Positions 25,240 through 33,005 of a stretch of 39,839 nucleotides of DNA are shown here, piece after piece. The stretch lies in the NCBI GenBank assembly GCA_000438155.1, contig FR902958.1:19388-59226 (forward strand), in the 5' to 3' direction. Every line of letters starts with the position of its first letter. The first letter of the stretch is position 1. Position numbers and translations under genes: made by a program. Source of the DNA: Firmicutes bacterium CAG:95 (lineage in GTDB: Bacteria > Bacillota > Clostridia > Lachnospirales > Lachnospiraceae). A model generated the notes under the pieces. It saw nothing but the letters and a program-made list of their open reading frames with translations, did no database searches and was not told the DNA's origin.

Positions 25240-26781
25240 ATGGAAACCAAAACCGCAGCAGTTTCAATGCGAAATGTTACGAAGACCTTTGGATCCGTAA
25301 TTGCAAATGATAAGGTGAATCTGGATATTTATAAGGGTGAAATTTTATCGCTGCTTGGAGAAAATGGTAGTGGTAAAACCACATTGATGAATATGCTTTC
25401 CGGAATTTATTTTCCGGATGAAGGCCAGATCTTTATCAATGGAAAGGAAGAGGTAATCAGGTCACCCAAGGATGCCTTTGATCTGGGTATTGGTATGGTG
25501 CACCAGCATTTCAAACTGATCGATGTGTTGTCGGCAACGGAAAACATTATTCTCGGACTCCCCGGTAAACTGAATTTAAAAGAAGCCACTAAAAGAGTGG
25601 AAGAAATTTGTCAGAAATATGGCTTTGAGGTAGATCCGAAGCAGAAGATTTACGATATGTCGGTTTCGCAGAAGCAGACCGTGGAAATTGTTAAGGTATT
25701 GTATCGTGGTGCAGACATCCTGATTCTGGATGAGCCTACGGCAGTTTTAACTCCGCAGGAAACGGAAAAGCTGTTCCGTGTTCTTCGGAAGATGCGTGAT
25801 GATGGAAAAGCGATTGTCATCATTACCCATAAGATGCATGAAGTAGAATCGCTTTCAGACCGTGTGGCTGTTCTTCGAAGCGGACAGTATATCGGCTGTA
25901 TGAAAACAAAGGATACGAATGTAACGGAAATGACGAACATGATGGTTGGTCATACGGTAACGTTAAATATAGACAGGCCTGATCCGGTGAATCCTAAACC
26001 CCGTATTGAGGTGGAAGGCCTGACAGTCCGTAATGAAGAGGGCGTTGTGAAGCTGCAGGATGTTTCCTTTACTGCGAACAGTGGAGAAATTCTTGGTATT
26101 GCCGGAATTTCAGGCTGTGGACAGAAGGAGCTTTTAGAAGCGATTGCCGGACTTCAGGTTACGGAAGCCGGAACCATTGCTTATGTAGAGGATGATGGTT
26201 CCAGGGAAATGCTGATCGGTATGGATCCGAAGAAGATTGCAGAGCTGGGAGTTTCCCTTTCTTTCGTTCCGGAGGATCGTCTTGGAATGGGACTGGTAGG
26301 AAATATGGATCTGGCGGATAATATGATGCTTCGTTCCTTCCGGCAGGGACATTCTCCGTTTACAGACCGGAAGCAGCCCAGGCAGCTGGCGAATGATGTT
26401 GTTGAGAGTCTTGAGGTGGTAACTCCGGGGATTTCAACACCGGTACGGCGGTTATCCGGAGGTAATGTACAAAAGGTGCTGGTTGGACGTGAAATTGCAT
26501 CTGCCCCTACCGTATTATTAACGGCATATGCAGTGCGCGGACTTGATATTAATTCTTCCTATACGATTTATGATCTGTTAAACCAGCAGAAGAAGAAAGG
26601 GGTTTCCGTAATCTTCGTCGGGGAGGATCTGGATGTGCTGCTGGAATTATCTGATAGAATTCTGGTGCTTTGCGGCGGACAGGTCAGTGGCATTGTGGAT
26701 GCCAGAACAACAGATAAAAATACGGTCGGAATGATGATGACTAAAGTGGGAGGTGAAAAGAACCATGAAGGAGAAGAATAA
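25240..26781 (+). CDS. Nucleoside ABC transporter ATP-binding protein (tandem NBD)
   Basis: A 513-aa protein with two fused ATPase domains. NBD1 has Walker A GENGSGKTT, a family-type signature SVSQKQTVE and Walker B ADILILDEPTAVLTP. NBD2 (from about residue 250) has the degenerate GISGCGQKE loop usual in this family, signature LSGGNVQKVLVGREI, and a changed Walker B (TVLLTAYAVRGLD instead of the common AAQPTRGLD). This architecture matches the sugar/nucleoside importers (YufO/NupA). ATG 25240 follows GGGAG. It overlaps the next permease by 17 nt. Confidence 0.92.
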   Translation: METKTAAVSMRNVTKTFGSVIANDKVNLDIYKGEILSLLGENGSGKTTLMNMLSGIYFPDEGQIFINGKEEVIRSPKDAFDLGIGMVHQHFKLIDVLSATENIILGLPGKLNLKEATKRVEEICQKYGFEVDPKQKIYDMSVSQKQTVEIVKVLYRGADILILDEPTAVLTPQETEKLFRVLRKMRDDGKAIVIITHKMHEVESLSDRVAVLRSGQYIGCMKTKDTNVTEMTNMMVGHTVTLNIDRPDPVNPKPRIEVEGLTVRNEEGVVKLQDVSFTANSGEILGIAGISGCGQKELLEAIAGLQVTEAGTIAYVEDDGSREMLIGMDPKKIAELGVSLSFVPEDRLGMGLVGNMDLADNMMLRSFRQGHSPFTDRKQPRQLANDVVESLEVVTPGISTPVRRLSGGNVQKVLVGREIASAPTVLLTAYAVRGLDINSSYTIYDLLNQQKKKGVSVIFVGEDLDVLLELSDRILVLCGGQVSGIVDARTTDKNTVGMMMTKVGGEKNHEGEE

Positions 26782-27868
26782 AGAACCTCTTTTTCATATT
26801 GTAAAGCGGGATACCCTGCCATTGCATCAGGCACTTGGAATCAGGGCCCTGGCTATTCTTCTTGCGTTGATTCTATGCGGAATTATTACGACGATCACAA
26901 CCGGTATTAATCCGATTGAGGTATACCGTTCGATCTTTACCGGTGCATTCGGTTCTGTCCGTAAGACGTGGATTACCTTTCAGAATGTCTCTATTCTGTT
27001 GCTGATTGCACTGGCACTGACCCCGGCCTTTAAGATGAAGTTCTGGAATATTGGTGGGGAAGGACAGGTACTGGTCGGAGGACTTGCTTCCGCAGCCTGT
27101 ATGATCTGCCTCGGAAATAAGCTGCCAAATGGTGTGGTAATCTTATGTATGATCGTGGCCAGTATTCTGGCAGGCGCCTGCTGGGGCTTCCTTCCGGCAT
27201 TTTTTAAGGCAAAATGGAATACGAACGAAACTCTCTTTACACTGATGATGAATTATATTGCAACACAGCTTGTTGCCTTCTTTACAATTGTCTGGGAGGT
27301 ACCGAAGGGCTCCGGCAAGATTGGTATTATTAATCAGAATACAAACGTTGGCTGGCTTCCGCAGCTGTTCGGTTCGAAATATCTGCTTCCTATTGTGGTT
27401 GCGGTTATTGTAACCGTGTTTATGCATATTTATCTATGGTACAGCAAGCATGGATATGAGATCTGTGTCGTTGGTGAAAGTGAAAATACTGCGAAGTATG
27501 TTGGTATTAAGGTAGAAAAGGTAATTATCCGTACTATGATTTTATCCGGTGCAATCTGTGGTCTGGTTGGGCTTTTACTGGTAGGTGGAATTAACCATAC
27601 CGTAACGACCACCATTGCAGGAGGACAGGGCTTTACGGCCGTACTGGTATCCTGGATGTCCAAATTTAATCCGTTTACCATGATCTTCTCCAGTCTGCTG
27701 ATTGTATTCATGGATCGTGGCGCCAGTGAAATATCAACAAACTTTGGACTGAATCATTCCTATTCCGATATTCTGACAGGAATTATCCTGTTCTTTATCA
27801 TCGGATGTGAATTCTTTATTACTTACCGGCTTCAGTTCCGTAAGAAAACAGAAAAGGAGGAGCAGTAA
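26765..27868 (+). CDS. Nucleoside ABC transporter permease (YufP/NupB-like)
   Basis: A 367-aa branched-chain/ribose-type (BPD_transp_2) permease with 8-10 hydrophobic segments. Recognisable motifs are FWNIGGEGQVLVGGLASA and the coupling region GESENTAKYVGIKVEKVI. A long cytoplasmic N-terminus precedes TM1. ATG 26765 is preferred because GGGAGGTG lies 9 nt before it. It forms a heterodimer with the next gene product, 2 nt downstream. Confidence 0.92.
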   Translation: MKEKNKEPLFHIVKRDTLPLHQALGIRALAILLALILCGIITTITTGINPIEVYRSIFTGAFGSVRKTWITFQNVSILLLIALALTPAFKMKFWNIGGEGQVLVGGLASAACMICLGNKLPNGVVILCMIVASILAGACWGFLPAFFKAKWNTNETLFTLMMNYIATQLVAFFTIVWEVPKGSGKIGIINQNTNVGWLPQLFGSKYLLPIVVAVIVTVFMHIYLWYSKHGYEICVVGESENTAKYVGIKVEKVIIRTMILSGAICGLVGLLLVGGINHTVTTTIAGGQGFTAVLVSWMSKFNPFTMIFSSLLIVFMDRGASEISTNFGLNHSYSDILTGIILFFIIGCEFFITYRLQFRKKTEKEEQ

Positions 27869-27870
27869 TC

Positions 27871-28872
27871 ATGTGGAGCTTTTTACTTGCATTTATTCCC
27901 AGGGCAATCGTACAGGGTATTCCTCTTTTGTACGGAAGTACCGGTGAAATCATTACCGAAAAGTCCGGTAATTTAAATCTTGGAATTCCCGGTGTTATGT
28001 ATGTTGGCGGTATCAGCGGTGTAATAGGATCCTTTATTTATGAGAGATCCCTGACAGATCCCTCTGCGGCAAATCCGGTACTGATTATTCTGATCCCGAT
28101 GCTTTGCTGTCTGGCCGGTTCTCTGCTAATGGGACTGCTTTACTGCTTCCTTACCGTAACCTTAAGAGCAAACCAGAACGTAACCGGTCTTGCAATGACA
28201 ACCTTTGGCGTAGGCTTTGGTAACTTCTTCGGCGGATCCCTGATCAAGCTGGTAGCCAGTGATGTTCCGTCTATTGCGCTTACTACAACAAGCAGCTATT
28301 TCAGTAAGTCTCTTCCTTTTGCAGGAAAGCTTGGCTGGTTTGGAAAACTGTTTTTGTCTTATGGATTTTTGGCATACCTGGCTATTATTATTGCATTTGT
28401 CGCTTCTTATGTGCTGAACCGGACACGTGTCGGACTTCATCTGCGTGCGGTAGGTGAAGGGCCGAATACCGCGGATGCAGCCGGTATCAATGTAACAAAG
28501 TATAAGTATATGGCAACCTGTATCGGATGTATGATAGCAGGACTTGGCGGTCTGTATTACGTTATGGATTATGCATGCGGTGTATGGTCGAATGATGCGT
28601 TTGGTGACAGGGGCTGGCTGGCCATAGCATTGGTTATTTTCACCATCTGGAGACCAAATGTAAGCGTTCTTGCATCCTTCCTGTTTGGTGGATTATACAT
28701 CCTGTACCTGTATCTGCCTACCGGTATGGATCATATGGAAAATCAGGAATTATATAAGATGATTCCCTATGTAGTAACATTACTTGTACTGATTATTACC
28801 AGCATGCGCAGTAAGCGTGAAAATCAGCCGCCCGCAAGTCTGGGACTGGCTTATTTCCGTGAAGAGAGATAG
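27871..28872 (+). CDS. Nucleoside ABC transporter permease (YufQ/NupC-like)
   Basis: A 333-aa second permease of the importer. NLGIPGVMYVGGISGVIG is the conserved family stretch, and GEGPNTADAAGINVTKYKY the cytoplasmic coupling loop. It starts 2 nt after the first permease, with an AAGGAGGAG ribosome binding site inside that gene. It ends the operon; the following 72 nt hold only a small CTATG/CATAG inverted repeat and no clear terminator. Confidence 0.92.
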   Translation: MWSFLLAFIPRAIVQGIPLLYGSTGEIITEKSGNLNLGIPGVMYVGGISGVIGSFIYERSLTDPSAANPVLIILIPMLCCLAGSLLMGLLYCFLTVTLRANQNVTGLAMTTFGVGFGNFFGGSLIKLVASDVPSIALTTTSSYFSKSLPFAGKLGWFGKLFLSYGFLAYLAIIIAFVASYVLNRTRVGLHLRAVGEGPNTADAAGINVTKYKYMATCIGCMIAGLGGLYYVMDYACGVWSNDAFGDRGWLAIALVIFTIWRPNVSVLASFLFGGLYILYLYLPTGMDHMENQELYKMIPYVVTLLVLIITSMRSKRENQPPASLGLAYFREER

Positions 28873-28944
28873 CTGGTTCCATACAGAGGATACAGAGAGT
28901 CTGTACACTTTGAAATATTCCAGATAGATGCTATGAACCATAGA

Positions 28945-29655
28945 CTATTTCGAGGAAGTATTGCGTAGAAGAGCAACCTCGTCCTCTGATAAGACACGAT
29001 ATGCACCCGGCTTAAGTGAGGTATCCAAAGATAAAGGTCCAAAGGATACGCGTTTGAGCCGGGTGACTTTATTGCAGGTTGCCTGAAGCATACGCTTTAC
29101 CTGATGGAATCTGCCCTCACAGATGGAGAGATAGATGACATGGTCATCGTCGGTTGCTTCTGCTTTCGCAGGAAGGGTAAGTGCAGCTTCCCCGATGTTG
29201 ACACCTGTTTCCAGGCGAAGAAGATCTTCTTTCGTTACGGATTTTTCGCAGGTGACAAGATAGGTTTTGTAAATTTCCTTTTTCGGGGAAATCAACTGAT
29301 GGGATAGGGCTCCATCAGTTGTAAGAAGGAGCAATCCTTCCGTATCCTTGTCAAGCCTCCCTACCGGAAATAAATCCTTACGAAGTTCGGCAGGAAACAG
29401 GTCAAGAACGGTCTTTTCCCCGGGATCTTCTGTGGCACTGACACAGCCCATAGGCTTATTCAGCATATAGTAGCGGTTACCAGGAAGGCAAAGCTCCTTT
29501 CCTTTAAAGGTGATGGTATCTGCTGCCGGATCCACCTGAAAATCAGCACTTCGAACTGCCTGTCCGTTTACGAGAACAAGTCCTTTCTTTAGATCTGTTT
29601 TGACCTGGCTGCGGGAACCGGCACCGGCATTACTTAAAAATTTATCAATACGCAT
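28945..29655 (-). CDS. rsuA: 16S rRNA pseudouridine synthase, RsuA family
   Basis: A 236-aa enzyme. The N-terminal S4 RNA-binding domain (MRIDKFLSNAGAGSRSQVK) is followed by the catalytic domain with YMLNKPMGCVSA and the catalytic Asp in GRLDKDTEGLLLLTTDG, and late motif GRFHQVKRML. RsuA makes pseudouridine in small-subunit rRNA; RluB/E/F relatives cannot be excluded wholly, but the short length favours RsuA. I start at 29655 because AAAAGAGG precedes it on the minus strand and the S4 domain starts there. Its upstream region runs into the repeat cluster at 29725. Confidence 0.9.
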   Translation of the reverse strand: MRIDKFLSNAGAGSRSQVKTDLKKGLVLVNGQAVRSADFQVDPAADTITFKGKELCLPGNRYYMLNKPMGCVSATEDPGEKTVLDLFPAELRKDLFPVGRLDKDTEGLLLLTTDGALSHQLISPKKEIYKTYLVTCEKSVTKEDLLRLETGVNIGEAALTLPAKAEATDDDHVIYLSICEGRFHQVKRMLQATCNKVTRLKRVSFGPLSLDTSLKPGAYRVLSEDEVALLRNTSSK

Positions 29656-29724
29656 TATAAGACCTCTTTTCTGTCTGGCTGACAGGATGAAATGATACAT
29701 CAATAAGTGGAAAAATTTTCGGGA

Positions 29725-29830
29725 ACTCATATCATTATGATGTTGTGGAAAAACTATATTTTGCTACTCATATCATTATGATGCTGTGGAAAAACTATAT
29801 TTTGCTACTCATATCATTATGATGTTGTGG
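29725..29830. repeat. 41-bp tandem repeats, each with an ATCATTATGAT palindrome
   Basis: Two complete 41-bp copies (29725-29765, 29766-29806) and a 24-bp third copy (29807-29830) differ by a single base in the shared part. Each has the palindrome ATCATTATGAT (29731-29741, 29772-29782, 29813-29823). They lie upstream of rsuA on the minus strand. This is part of a 710-nt gene-less stretch (29656-30365). Confidence 0.85.
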
Positions 29831-29864
29831 GCAAAAGGTATTTTGTCCTTAAATTGATATCCAC

Positions 29865-29898
29865 GAATTGCTCCGCTGCAAAGCAGCTCCCGCAATTC
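29865..29898. repeat. Nested hairpin in the 29656-30365 gap
   Basis: GAATTGC (29865-29871) pairs with GCAATTC (29892-29898), and inside GCTGC pairs with GCAGC around AAA. Read on the minus strand it resembles the hairpin at 32782-32813 (shared GGGAG and CGGA flanks). Confidence 0.6.
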
Positions 29899-29924
29899 TC
29901 AAACATCATTTCTCAAACATCATT
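29897..29924. repeat. Two adjacent 14-bp direct repeats
   Basis: TCTCAAACATCATT occurs twice back to back. Confidence 0.7.
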
Positions 29925-30001
29925 ATATAGGAATTTTTTTTCTGTGTATATATCGATCTGTTACTGTTAACACAGCCCTGCCCACATATTCACATATCAG
30001 C

Positions 30002-30134
30002 AGTCAGAACTTGTAGCCAGATACTTGCATCCAGAGCTTGCAGTCAGAACATGCAGTTAGAACTTGTAGCCAGATACTTGCATCCAGAGCTTGCAGTCAG
30101 AACTTGCATCCAGATACTTGCTTTCAGGCTGTGC
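30002..30134. repeat. 13-14-nt minisatellite, about ten units
   Basis: Ten units of 13-14 nt follow the pattern AGYCAGAACTTGC/ATCCAGATACTTGC. A 45-bp stretch at 30006-30050 is repeated exactly at 30059-30103. No open frame crosses it in a convincing way. Confidence 0.85.
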
Positions 30135-30164
30135 AACTGTCTTATAAATGCAATTGTTTTGAAT

Positions 30165-30336
30165 TTGGACATATTACTGTGTCAAAATTAATTTATGTCC
30201 AAAATTAAGAGAATAACATTGCGATAGGGGCTTATTTTGAGGTAAATTGGACATAAACAGAGTAAATGAAGTGATGATGTCCATAAATCAGGGAATTGTT
30301 GGATATAAATGTGAAAACAAACCTCAATATGTCCAA
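30165..30336. promoter_or_regulatory. Cluster of six TTGGACATA-like boxes in both orientations
   Basis: TTGGACATA at 30165 and 30247, its variant TTGGATATA at 30299, and reverse forms TATGTCCAA at 30194 and 30328 plus TGATGTCCA at 30275 all lie in 172 nt upstream of the DUF1624 gene. Even phasing of alternating orientations suggests protein-binding sites or RNA stems. Confidence 0.5.
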
Positions 30337-30365
30337 TAGGATCATGAAAAAGGGGATAGCAGAAA

Positions 30366-31460
30366 ATGATGGAAGCAGACACAAATAAAATAAATACAGT
30401 GCAGGCAAAAGATCAAGGTTCCAAAATACAGACACAGAAAATACAGGAAAAGAAAATACAAAGCCTCAAAATGCAGACACACATAATCCAGACGCAGAAG
30501 ATTCAGGAAAAGAAAATGCAAAGCCCCAAAATCCAGACGCAAAAAATACAGGAAAAGAAAATACAAAGCCTCAAAACGCAGACAAACATAATCCAGACGC
30601 AGAAAATGCAGGAAGAGAAAATACAAAGCCTCAAAATGCAGACACAGAAAATACAGGAAAAGAAAATACAAAGTCAGAAAATGCAAGTACAGAAAATACA
30701 GCGGTATAAAGTACAAAGGCAGAAAGCAGGGCGTCTTGCGGGACTTGACACGATCCGGGGAATCACCTTATTAAGCATGATGCTCTATCATACCTGTTGG
30801 GATCTGGTGTTTCTGTTTGGAAAGAAGATCCCTGGATATAGTGGACTTGGAGGATATGTATGGCAGCAGAGCATCTGTTGGACGTTTATTCTCTTGGCCG
30901 GCTTCTGCTGGTCGTTGGGGTCTCATCATCTTAAAAGAGGTTTGATCGTATTTGGATCAGGAATTCTGATTACGTTCGTTACCTTACTGGTAATGCCGGA
31001 AAGCAGAGTCATATTTGGCGTGCTTACCCTGATTGGAAGCTGCATGCTTCTGCTGATCCCCATGGAAAAGCTTCTGCTGAAGCTACGCGCGGAAATCGGT
31101 CTTGCAGGGAGTTTTCTGTTGTTTCTTCTTTTTCGAAATGTAAATACAGGTTATCTGGGATCCGGAAATTGGAATATACTTAAATTGCCGGATGGCTTTT
31201 ATGAAAATTTGTTCACCACCTATCTTGGATTTCCACAGAAAGGATTTTTTTCGGCGGACTATTTTTCACTGCTTCCGTGGTTCTTCCTGTTTCTTACAGG
31301 ATTTTATCTCTATCAGCTCGTACAGAAAAACCACATGATGGAAAAACTGTTTTCATGGGGAGTTCCGGGTTTTGATGTGATAGGAAGACATTCACTGCTG
31401 ATTTATTTATTGCATCAGCCTGTGGTGTTTGGAATTTCATGGATGCTTTTTCAAATATAA
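30366..31460 (+). CDS. DUF1624/HGSNAT-like membrane protein with repetitive basic N-terminus
   Basis: From about residue 122 this is a multi-pass membrane protein of the heparan-alpha-glucosaminide N-acetyltransferase catalytic (DUF1624) family: GLDTIRGITLLSMMLYHTCW, LLAGFCWSLG, and a C-terminal IGRHSLLIYLLHQPVV typical of acyltransferase-3-like proteins. The first 120 residues are abnormal: a Lys/Gln/Ile/Met-rich tandem repeat (KIQTQKIQEKKIQ units) from the nucleotide repeat at 30425-30706. ATG 30366 has AAAGGGGAT upstream. The frame through the repeat uses many ATA codons, and another frame through the same repeat is also open, so the true N-terminus is uncertain. The domain probably acylates a surface glycan sugar. 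Confidence 0.8.
   Translation: MMEADTNKINTVQAKDQGSKIQTQKIQEKKIQSLKMQTHIIQTQKIQEKKMQSPKIQTQKIQEKKIQSLKTQTNIIQTQKMQEEKIQSLKMQTQKIQEKKIQSQKMQVQKIQRYKVQRQKAGRLAGLDTIRGITLLSMMLYHTCWDLVFLFGKKIPGYSGLGGYVWQQSICWTFILLAGFCWSLGSHHLKRGLIVFGSGILITFVTLLVMPESRVIFGVLTLIGSCMLLLIPMEKLLLKLRAEIGLAGSFLLFLLFRNVNTGYLGSGNWNILKLPDGFYENLFTTYLGFPQKGFFSADYFSLLPWFFLFLTGFYLYQLVQKNHMMEKLFSWGVPGFDVIGRHSLLIYLLHQPVVFGISWMLFQI
30425..30706 (+). repeat. Coding tandem repeat of 15-nt modules (60/45-nt alternation)
   Basis: Anchors AAGCCTCAAAA recur at spacings 60, 45, 60, 45 nt, a 105-nt higher-order unit built from 15-nt modules. All spacings are multiples of 3. The alternative frame (codons starting at 30425) is free of stops from 30389 to TAA 30707 and reads as a hydrophilic N/T/E/K/P/D linker. 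Confidence 0.85.
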
Positions 31461-31545
31461 TTTCAGAATGACTGTTGCCATTTTAAGTATGAATTAAGCT
31501 TCCTGTATAATTCAAAGTGCAGAGAGTAAGTGATTTTACAAAAAT

Positions 31546-31612
31546 AGATACCCGGGTTAAGCTTCATTGCTGACCGGCCAGTTAGCAAATGAGCAGAATA
31601 AAGAAGGTATCT
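31546..31612 (+). other. Possible structured leader in the 31461-31809 gap
   Basis: AGATACC (31546-31552) pairs with GGTATCT (31606-31612), enclosing a second stem GCTGAC/GTTAGC around CGGCCA. No known riboswitch core was recognised. The rest of this 349-nt gap holds the promoter below and no supported gene. Confidence 0.35.
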
Positions 31613-31675
31613 ACAAATGAATTTTACACAAAATAAGAATGAATTTGCACTTGAAGATGAATTTGCGGGAATTCT

Positions 31676-31704
31676 TTGACAGATACACAGACATGTTGTA
31701 TATT
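31676..31704 (+). promoter_or_regulatory. Promoter of the ArsP_2-like transporter
   Basis: TTGACA (31676-31681) and TATATT (31699-31704) are separated by exactly 17 nt, about 105 nt before the transporter ATG. Confidence 0.75.
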
Positions 31705-31809
31705 TTTAAAGATATAAATAAAACGAAAGCTGAGTCTGCAGCAGTTTTATGAGTGGATTCAGAATAGTTATGAACATTTGCATATCCAGAAAGGATAGAG
31801 TGACAAAAT

Positions 31810-32658
31810 ATGTTTTTAGATGCTTTAACAGATACATTCATTGATGGAATCAAGATTCTTCCCTTCTTATTTGTGACCTATGTGTTGATGGAATATATTG
31901 AGCATAAAGCAGGCAGTAAGGCAGAGCGTTTCGTGAAGAAGTCCGGCCGGCTCGGTCCTGTCGTGGGAAGTATTTTAGGAGTGGTTCCGCAGTGTGGATT
32001 TTCGGCAGCTGCAGCGAACTTTTATGCGGGAAGAATTATTACACTGGGAACATTGATTTCGATTTTCCTGTCCACATCGGATGAAATGCTGCCGATTCTG
32101 ATTTCAGAGAAAGTATCTCCGGTATTGATTTTCCAGATATTGGGAATGAAGATAGTGATTGGTATGATTGCAGGATTTGTAATTGATCTGATTCTGCATC
32201 GTAAGGGAAAAGAAGAGAGCGAAATGCGCATTGAACATATGTGTGACCATGAGCACTGTCATTGCGATGAACAGAATATTTTTAAGTCCGCGCTCGTTCA
32301 TACCTTACAGATCTTTGCTTTTATTGTGATGATTTCTTTTGCACTCAATATCCTGATTGCTATTGTAGGAGAGGATAAGCTCGGAAGCTTTATGACCTCT
32401 GTCCCGGCTCTCGGCATTCTGCTTTCGGGACTCATTGGGCTGATTCCGAACTGTGCGGCCTCTGTCGTGATCACACAGCTTTATCTGGAGGGACTGCTTA
32501 CTATGGGATCTATGATGGCAGGACTTCTTGTGGGATCCGGAATCGGACTGCTTGTGTTGTTCCGTGTGAATGAGGATATGAAGGAAAATTTGAAGATTAC
32601 GACCATGCTCTATGTAATTGGTATTGCATGCGGATTTCTGATTGATCTCATTTTATGA
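31810..32658 (+). CDS. Putative metal/manganese exporter, ArsP_2 (PF11449-like) permease
   Basis: A 282-aa membrane protein with two related halves. Half one has GVVPQCGFSAAAANFYAGR and half two GLIPNCAASVVITQLYLEG; the paired P-x-C motifs are the family hallmark. Between them is a soluble Cys/His-rich loop (HMCDHEHCHCDEQ) that looks like a metal-binding site. Related proteins are annotated as putative manganese or arsenic transporters. ATG 31810 has AAAGGAT upstream. It is a single-gene unit with its own promoter. Confidence 0.83.
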   Translation: MFLDALTDTFIDGIKILPFLFVTYVLMEYIEHKAGSKAERFVKKSGRLGPVVGSILGVVPQCGFSAAAANFYAGRIITLGTLISIFLSTSDEMLPILISEKVSPVLIFQILGMKIVIGMIAGFVIDLILHRKGKEESEMRIEHMCDHEHCHCDEQNIFKSALVHTLQIFAFIVMISFALNILIAIVGEDKLGSFMTSVPALGILLSGLIGLIPNCAASVVITQLYLEGLLTMGSMMAGLLVGSGIGLLVLFRVNEDMKENLKITTMLYVIGIACGFLIDLIL

Positions 32659-32663
32659 TGCCA

Positions 32664-32724
32664 GGGTCAAAAGGTCTAAAAACACATGAGCTTGCTCATA
32701 GGTGGTTGAAAGACCTTGGGACCC
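32664..32724. repeat. Long hairpin after the transporter gene
   Basis: GGGTC (32664-32668) and GGTCT (32673-32677) pair with AGACC (32711-32715) and GACCC (32720-32724); the apex is ATGAGC-TT-GCTCAT (32686-32699). The wider gap 32659-33005 holds no gene but several hairpins. Confidence 0.6.
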
Positions 32725-32781
32725 GCTCCGATATGAGCATAAAAGTGGGATGCTAATTCCACGATATTCGAATATTAAATA

Positions 32782-32813
32782 GGATTGTGGGAGTGCAAAG
32801 CACGGAACAATCC
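32782..32813. repeat. Nested hairpin GGATTGT...ACAATCC
   Basis: GGATTGT (32782-32788) pairs with ACAATCC (32807-32813) with inner GTGC-AAA-GCAC. It is similar in plan to 29865-29898. A further GTTGGG/CCCAAC hairpin follows near 32827-32849. Confidence 0.6.
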
Positions 32814-32897
32814 GTAGGCATCATAGTTGGGAGCTTTTGATCCCCAACATTATTTTATAAAGAATGGCTCGGAATAGTTTCAAATATAATAAATACC

Positions 32898-32933
32898 GGC
32901 AGCTTATGAATGAGAAGGGGTGAACTGTTACAG
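32898..32933. repeat. Truncated relative of the 19995 inverted-repeat element
   Basis: GGCAGCTTAT (32898-32907) and TGAACTGTTACAG (32921-32933) are both found, in this order, in the reverse complement of the 19995-20107 element. The partner end is absent. Confidence 0.5.
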
Positions 32934-32947
32934 AATATGGTAAAATG

Positions 32948-32984
32948 AAAACCCGGCACCTGCGTATACAGGATGCCGGGTTTT
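32948..32984. terminator. Terminator of the GH113-like gene (bidirectional)
   Basis: AAAACCCGGCACCTG and CAGGATGCCGGGTTTT form an almost perfect stem, with A and T runs on the two sides. It lies 22 nt beyond the glycosidase stop on the minus strand. Confidence 0.85.
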
Positions 32985-33005
32985 GTATAGGGAAAAAGGA
33001 AGAAG

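Noticed and set aside
29725..30134. CRISPR array
   Set aside because: The repeats are directly adjacent or degenerate without unique spacers of constant size, and no cas genes are in the window.
30342..30716. Minus-strand frame of 124 codons rich in Phe/Leu
   Set aside because: Antisense of the DUF1624 N-terminal repeat; it looks like a membrane protein only because of the A-rich repeat on the other strand.
31617..31679. 20-codon frame with a ribosome-binding-like AAGAAGG before it
   Set aside because: It ends inside the transporter promoter and has no known relatives; too short to support as a gene.
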